Shown in pieces: positions 60,752 to 64,000 of a DNA stretch of 64,000 nt. The notes beneath the pieces are model-generated. The model did no database searches and was not told where the DNA came from. It saw nothing but the letters and a program-made list of their open reading frames with translations. Source of the stretch: an uncultured Clostridia bacterium (lineage in GTDB: Bacteria > Bacillota > Clostridia > UMGS1810); NCBI GenBank assembly GCA_934500875.1, contig CAKSTL010000007.1, forward strand, positions 1-64,000. The letters are read 5' to 3'. How positions within the stretch are numbered: the first letter of the stretch is position 1; the number at the start of each line of letters is the position of its first letter. A program made the position numbers and the translations under genes.

Positions 60752-60785
60752 AAAGCAAAAAACAGCCGTTTAACGCAGCTGTTTT
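60752..60785 (-). terminator. terminator of the HPr-like gene
   Basis: Stem AAAACAGC / GCTGTTTT followed by T residues on the minus strand; the stem begins at the gene's stop. Confidence 0.75.
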
Positions 60786-61015
60786 CAGTCAACAATATAC
60801 GGTTTGAGCTCGCCGAGCAAATCGTCGCAGCTATCACTGTGAACTTCTGCCTTAATGGGTTTTGTAAGGTCAAGACTGAAAATACCCATAATCGACTTTG
60901 CGTCAACCACATATCTGCCTGATGTCAAATCCATTTCATAATCATATCTGTTAACGATATTTACAAAATTTTTAACATCATTAATCTGATTTAAAGCAAT
61001 ATTAAATGTTTTCAT
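60785..61015 (-). CDS. HPr-fold protein lacking the phosphoryl-transfer histidine (Crh-like)
   Basis: A 76-residue HPr-family protein. The regulatory region DAKSIMGIFSLDL keeps Ser46 and its helix, the site for HPr kinase. The active-site region reads LNQINDVKN, where HPr has GIHARPA, so His15 and Arg17 are missing; aligned to HPr the His15 position is Gln, as in B. subtilis Crh. It cannot pass phosphate in the PTS but could, when Ser-phosphorylated, bind CcpA (inference from Crh). ATG at 61015 has GGGAGA upstream; own promoter and terminator. Confidence 0.82.
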   Translation of the reverse strand: MKTFNIALNQINDVKNFVNIVNRYDYEMDLTSGRYVVDAKSIMGIFSLDLTKPIKAEVHSDSCDDLLGELKPYIVD

Positions 61016-61050
61016 AATAAACATCTCCCCCCTTCTTCCTTTATATGTTA

Positions 61051-61079
61051 ATATTACCTCAAAAAGGCTTGGAAGTCAA
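61051..61079 (-). promoter_or_regulatory. promoter of the Crh-like gene
   Basis: Minus strand TTGACT (61074-61079), 17-base spacer, TAATAT (61051-61056). Confidence 0.75.
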
Positions 61080-61114
61080 CAAAAATTTGTGTTAAATTTA
61101 TTTTTGTAATTTAT

Positions 61115-61143
61115 TTGCAATAAATGTTGTGATAGTGTATAAT
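61115..61143 (+). promoter_or_regulatory. promoter of mtaB
   Basis: TTGCAA (61115-61120), 17-base spacer, TATAAT (61138-61143). Confidence 0.8.
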
Positions 61144-61180
61144 AAACCTGATTAAAATTTGTAAAGGATGTAGCAAAATT

Positions 61181-62470
61181 ATGAAAACCGTTGCGTTTTA
61201 CACCTTGGGCTGCAAGGTTAATCAATATGAAACAGAAGCAATGAGCGAAATATTTGCAAAAAACGGATATAAGGTTTCTTCGTTCGACTCTGTGTGTGAT
61301 GTTTACGTTATAAACACCTGCACCGTAACGAATATCGGCGACAGAAAATCACGGCAGATGATAAGACGTGCACGAAATCTTAATCCCGGCGCAATTATCG
61401 CCGTTGTGGGGTGCTATTCTCAGGTTTCGCCCGACGAGGTTGCAAAAATAGAAGGGGTAAATATAATTCTCGGCACAAAAGAGCGCAAAAACCTTTGCGC
61501 TATGGTTGAAAGATTAAAGAGCGGCGGCGAAAAAATTTCGGACGTGGAAAACGCCCTTAAAAATCACGAATACGAGGAGCTTGAAATCAAAGAATACGCC
61601 GAAAAAACACGTGCTTTTGTAAAAATCGAGGACGGCTGCAACGAATTTTGCACCTACTGCATAATTCCCTTTGCCAGAGGCGCAGTGCGCAGCAGAAAAA
61701 TCGAGAATATCATAAAAGAAGTTGAATTTCTTGCGGAAAAAGGCTTTTGCGAGGTGGTGCTTACAGGTATTCATCTTGCGTCTTACGGCAAAGATTTAAA
61801 AGATACAAATCTTGCGGACGTTATATCCGCCGTTGCAAAAGTCGACGGCATAGAGCGCATACGCTTAGGTTCGCTTGAGCCGAGGGTTCTGACTGAAGAT
61901 TTCATTAAAAAAATTGCCGCATCAAAAAAAGTCTGCAATCATTTTCACATTTCGCTTCAGAGCGGCTGCGACGAAACGCTTAAACGTATGAACAGAAAAT
62001 ACACCGCCGCCGAATTTGAAAATTCAGTTTCGCTTTTGCGCAAATATTTTAAAAACCCCGCAATCGCAACCGACGTTATTGTCGGATTTCCCGGCGAAAC
62101 GGACGAAGAATTTGAAAAATCGCTTGCGTTTGTCAAAAAAATCAAATTTGCCGACGCTCACGTTTTTTCATATTCAAACCGCAAGGGCACAAAGGCTGAT
62201 ACTATGGAAAATCAGATTGACCCGAGGGTTAAAGAAGTGCGCCACAAGGCAATGGAAAACACGGTTGCAGAGCTTAAGGAAAGGTATCTTGAAAGTATGA
62301 CGGGCGAAAATTTAAACGTGCTTTTTGAACAGGAAATTTCAGAAAACGTATACGAAGGCACGGCTCAAAACTACGTAAAGGTGATTAAAAAGAGCGATAC
62401 GGATATTTCCAAAAAATGTATGACCGTAAAGATAGAAAAAATCGAAAACGGACTTGCAATTGCATATTAG
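61181..62470 (+). CDS. mtaB: tRNA t6A37 methylthiotransferase MtaB
   Basis: A 429-residue radical-SAM methylthiotransferase that converts t6A37 to ms2t6A37 in tRNA. The N-terminal cluster cysteines are in LGCKVNQYE, INTCTVTNIGD and VVGCYSQVSP; the radical-SAM motif is in EDGCNEFCTYCIIPFARG (about 152-160); a TRAM domain closes the protein. Other methylthiotransferases (MiaB, RimO) differ in these blocks. Own promoter. Confidence 0.95.
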   Translation: MKTVAFYTLGCKVNQYETEAMSEIFAKNGYKVSSFDSVCDVYVINTCTVTNIGDRKSRQMIRRARNLNPGAIIAVVGCYSQVSPDEVAKIEGVNIILGTKERKNLCAMVERLKSGGEKISDVENALKNHEYEELEIKEYAEKTRAFVKIEDGCNEFCTYCIIPFARGAVRSRKIENIIKEVEFLAEKGFCEVVLTGIHLASYGKDLKDTNLADVISAVAKVDGIERIRLGSLEPRVLTEDFIKKIAASKKVCNHFHISLQSGCDETLKRMNRKYTAAEFENSVSLLRKYFKNPAIATDVIVGFPGETDEEFEKSLAFVKKIKFADAHVFSYSNRKGTKADTMENQIDPRVKEVRHKAMENTVAELKERYLESMTGENLNVLFEQEISENVYEGTAQNYVKVIKKSDTDISKKCMTVKIEKIENGLAIAY

Positions 62471-62472
62471 TA

Positions 62473-62500
62473 TTGAAATTTTGTAAATTTGTGGTAAAAT
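62473..62500 (+). promoter_or_regulatory. promoter of mltG
   Basis: TTGAAA (62473-62478), 16-base spacer, TAAAAT (62495-62500). Confidence 0.65.
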
Positions 62501-62580
62501 AGCATTGTATAATGCTTTAAACAAAAGAAAATTCTGTCGGAAAACAAAATTTTATTGCTGTCCGAACAAGAGGTGAACAT

Positions 62581-63576
62581 ATGAAAAAATTTATTCTTGC
62601 GATTTTTGCCATAGCGTTTGTGTGTGCGCTTTTTGCGCTTTATCCTTATGTCGGCGAATTCTTTAAAACGGCTGACAAAACGGGAAACGACGTTGTTTTT
62701 GTGGTTGAAAACGGCGAAAATGCCAAAAGCGTTGCAAAAAATCTTAAAAATGCCAATCTTATAAAAAGCGAACTTTTGTTTTCGCTCAAGCTTAAAACCA
62801 CAAATTCGGCAACAAAAATACGCAGCGGAACGTTTAATCTTAACACGGGGATGAGCCTTTCTTCCATAGTGAAAAAGCTTACCACCGAGGGCGGCGGCGA
62901 AAGCTTTGTCCTTACCGTGCCGGAGGGGTATTCTGCCGAGCAGATTGCACAAAAGCTTGAAGATGACGGCATTATGAGCGGCAGTGAATTTTTGTCCGCA
63001 CTATCGGACGAATACGGTTATGCGTTTATTGAAAAAATTCCCGAAGGTGACTATAAATACAAGCTTCAGGGATTTTTGTTTCCGCAGACATACGAATTTT
63101 TCAAAAATGCAACTGCGCACGAAATTATCGATACAATGCTTAAAGAATTTGAAAAGCAGTATTCAAAAATTGCAGATATAAACAGTCTGGATTACGATAC
63201 AATCATTTTAGCTTCGCTTGTGGAGCGTGAGGCAAAGCTTGATTCGGAGCGAGGCAAAATTGCAGGCGTTATAAAAAACCGTCTTGCCGAAAATATGCCC
63301 CTTCAGATTGACGCAACCGTTGTTTACGCCATATCGGACGGGCTTTACAACGTAAGCAAGGTTTATTATAAAGACCTTGAAAACACTTCGCCGTACAATA
63401 CCTACAAGTATAAAAATCTTCCCGTCGGCGCAATATGCAACCCGGGTATAAAGTCGATAAAAGCCGCTCTTATGCCCGATATTCACAAATATAAATTTTA
63501 TCATACCGACGAGAGCAAAAACGACGGAAGCCATATTTTTACCGAAAATTATACCGACCATATGGCAAGCCAGTAA
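62581..63576 (+). CDS. mltG: endolytic peptidoglycan transglycosylase MltG
   Basis: A 331-residue membrane-anchored lytic transglycosylase that cuts nascent glycan strands and sets their length. One span (about 4-22) is followed by a LysM-like domain and the YceG core; the catalytic glutamate lies in ASLVEREAKLDSE (about residue 215), with IDATVVYAI and PLQ nearby. It ends GSHIFTENYTDHMASQ, as usual. AGAGGTG precedes the ATG. Confidence 0.96.
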   Translation: MKKFILAIFAIAFVCALFALYPYVGEFFKTADKTGNDVVFVVENGENAKSVAKNLKNANLIKSELLFSLKLKTTNSATKIRSGTFNLNTGMSLSSIVKKLTTEGGGESFVLTVPEGYSAEQIAQKLEDDGIMSGSEFLSALSDEYGYAFIEKIPEGDYKYKLQGFLFPQTYEFFKNATAHEIIDTMLKEFEKQYSKIADINSLDYDTIILASLVEREAKLDSERGKIAGVIKNRLAENMPLQIDATVVYAISDGLYNVSKVYYKDLENTSPYNTYKYKNLPVGAICNPGIKSIKAALMPDIHKYKFYHTDESKNDGSHIFTENYTDHMASQ

Positions 63577-63584
63577 ATTTTTTC

Positions 63585-63613
63585 TTTACATATGACGGAT
63601 AATATGGTATAAT
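63585..63613 (+). promoter_or_regulatory. promoter of the small gene and pncB
   Basis: TTTACA (63585-63590), 17-base spacer, TATAAT (63608-63613). Confidence 0.75.
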
Positions 63614-63646
63614 GGAATAAGTATAATCAAAAAAGGAGCGAAAAAA

Positions 63647-63931
63647 ATGGCGAAAAAGAAAGCTGAAGAGCAGACGGCTCTGCTTTATAAGGGAATACCG
63701 CTTACGAAACACGGAAACGTTATAATCTACGGCGACGTCAACGATAAATACTACCTTCGTATGTCGGTGCTCAAAACAAAAATGCTCAAAGATGTTGAAA
63801 TTCCGCAGTATATATATATTGAGCTTATTTCATCAAAGGACGATAAAACGGTAAAAAAGGCAGAAAGAGAAGATATGTACGAGGCGCTTGATATAGGCGG
63901 TTTCTGGCTTACCGAAGCACTTGAGGGGTAA
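63647..63931 (+). CDS. small protein of unknown function upstream of pncB
   Basis: A 94-residue soluble protein I cannot assign. It opens MAKKKAEEQTALLYKGIPLT, then a beta-rich stretch (NVIIYGDVNDKYYLRMSVLK) and helices to the C-terminus (YEALDIGGFWLTEALEG). AAAGGAG precedes the ATG. It is three bases before the pncB start, so coupled to NAD salvage by position only. Confidence 0.8.
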   Translation: MAKKKAEEQTALLYKGIPLTKHGNVIIYGDVNDKYYLRMSVLKTKMLKDVEIPQYIYIELISSKDDKTVKKAEREDMYEALDIGGFWLTEALEG

Positions 63932-63934
63932 TTT

Positions 63935-64000
63935 ATGAAAAACGACGCAAACTACACAATGCTTACAGACTTTTATGAAATTACAATGGCAAACGGCTAC
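63935..64000 (+). CDS. pncB: nicotinate phosphoribosyltransferase, N-terminal fragment
   Basis: Only 22 residues lie in the window (MKNDANYTMLTDFYEITMAN and onwards). The pattern LTDFYEITMA is the N-terminal signature of nicotinate phosphoribosyltransferase, which makes nicotinate mononucleotide for NAD salvage. AGGGG precedes the ATG. The rest is outside the window. Confidence 0.85.
   Translation, partial: MKNDANYTMLTDFYEITMANGY

Noticed and set aside
1..64000. CRISPR array, insertion sequence or prophage
   Set aside because: I found no evenly spaced direct repeats, no transposase or integrase motifs and no phage structural genes. The inverted repeats at 13 and 54 kb do not have array spacing.

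Overview
The window reads as a chromosome segment of a low-GC Gram-positive bacterium of the class Clostridia, probably an anaerobe. The signs are an oxygen-independent ribonucleotide reductase (nrdD/nrdG), clostridial gene orders, an S-layer-homology protein, strong AGGAGG ribosome sites, frequent TTG/GTG starts and near-consensus sigma-A promoters. I cannot name a genus. I see no phage, plasmid, insertion sequence or CRISPR array.

Layout. 0-5.4 kb: tail of a kinase-like gene, tRNA-Thr, a small ribbon-helix-helix protein, an AraC regulator, gdhA, a DUF3048 lipoprotein and pyrophosphatase. 5.4-12.9 kb: a divergent AraC regulator and a six-gene sugar-acid operon (two TIM-barrel isomerases, two Gfo/Idh/MocA oxidoreductases, mannonate dehydratase, a fructuronate-reductase-type SDR), then a cytidylate-kinase-like gene. 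13-17.7 kb (minus strand): bioY with a BirA operator, and rpmG-secE-nusG-rplK-rplA-[L10 leader]-rplJ-rplL. 17.7-23.2 kb: a tRNA wobble-uridine modification pair (trmR, U32 protein), nrdD-nrdG with two NrdR boxes, and a truncated PnuC behind a switch-like leader. 23.2-26.3 kb: a second, smaller sugar locus (isomerase, oxidoreductase, divergent AraC). 26.4-34 kb: DUF1292, yebC, an esterase, a two-OB-fold SSB-like protein, hemW-lepA, lepB, rplS, rpmE.

34-42.4 kb: a six-gene plus-strand operon of response regulator, histidine kinase, double-module HlyD-type adaptor, MacB-type ATPase and permease, and an SLH-domain protein. 42.4-49.9 kb: a tight minus-strand operon ddl-murI-DUF1934-argS-secreted protein-S41 protease-PHP phosphoesterase. 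50-53.7 kb: DnaD-like and DnaI/DnaC-like helicase-loading genes, three small membrane-protein genes and a divergent XRE regulator. 54-64 kb: a secreted inhibitory-type serpin, proBA, rsmD-coaD-coiled-coil gene, DUF4364, a Crh-like HPr paralogue, mtaB, mltG, a small unknown gene and the start of pncB.

The least explained signals are: (i) two large palindromic non-coding elements (12988-13326 and 53814-54128) that share a conserved core in opposite orientation and both lie between convergent genes, with a smaller relative at 26264-26376; (ii) paired oxidoreductase/TIM-barrel sugar genes joined to a mannonate pathway that has no visible uronate isomerase; (iii) a leader with mutually exclusive hairpins before a truncated PnuC; (iv) a serpin on three stalk domains; (v) an HPr paralogue that keeps the regulatory serine but lacks the catalytic histidine.
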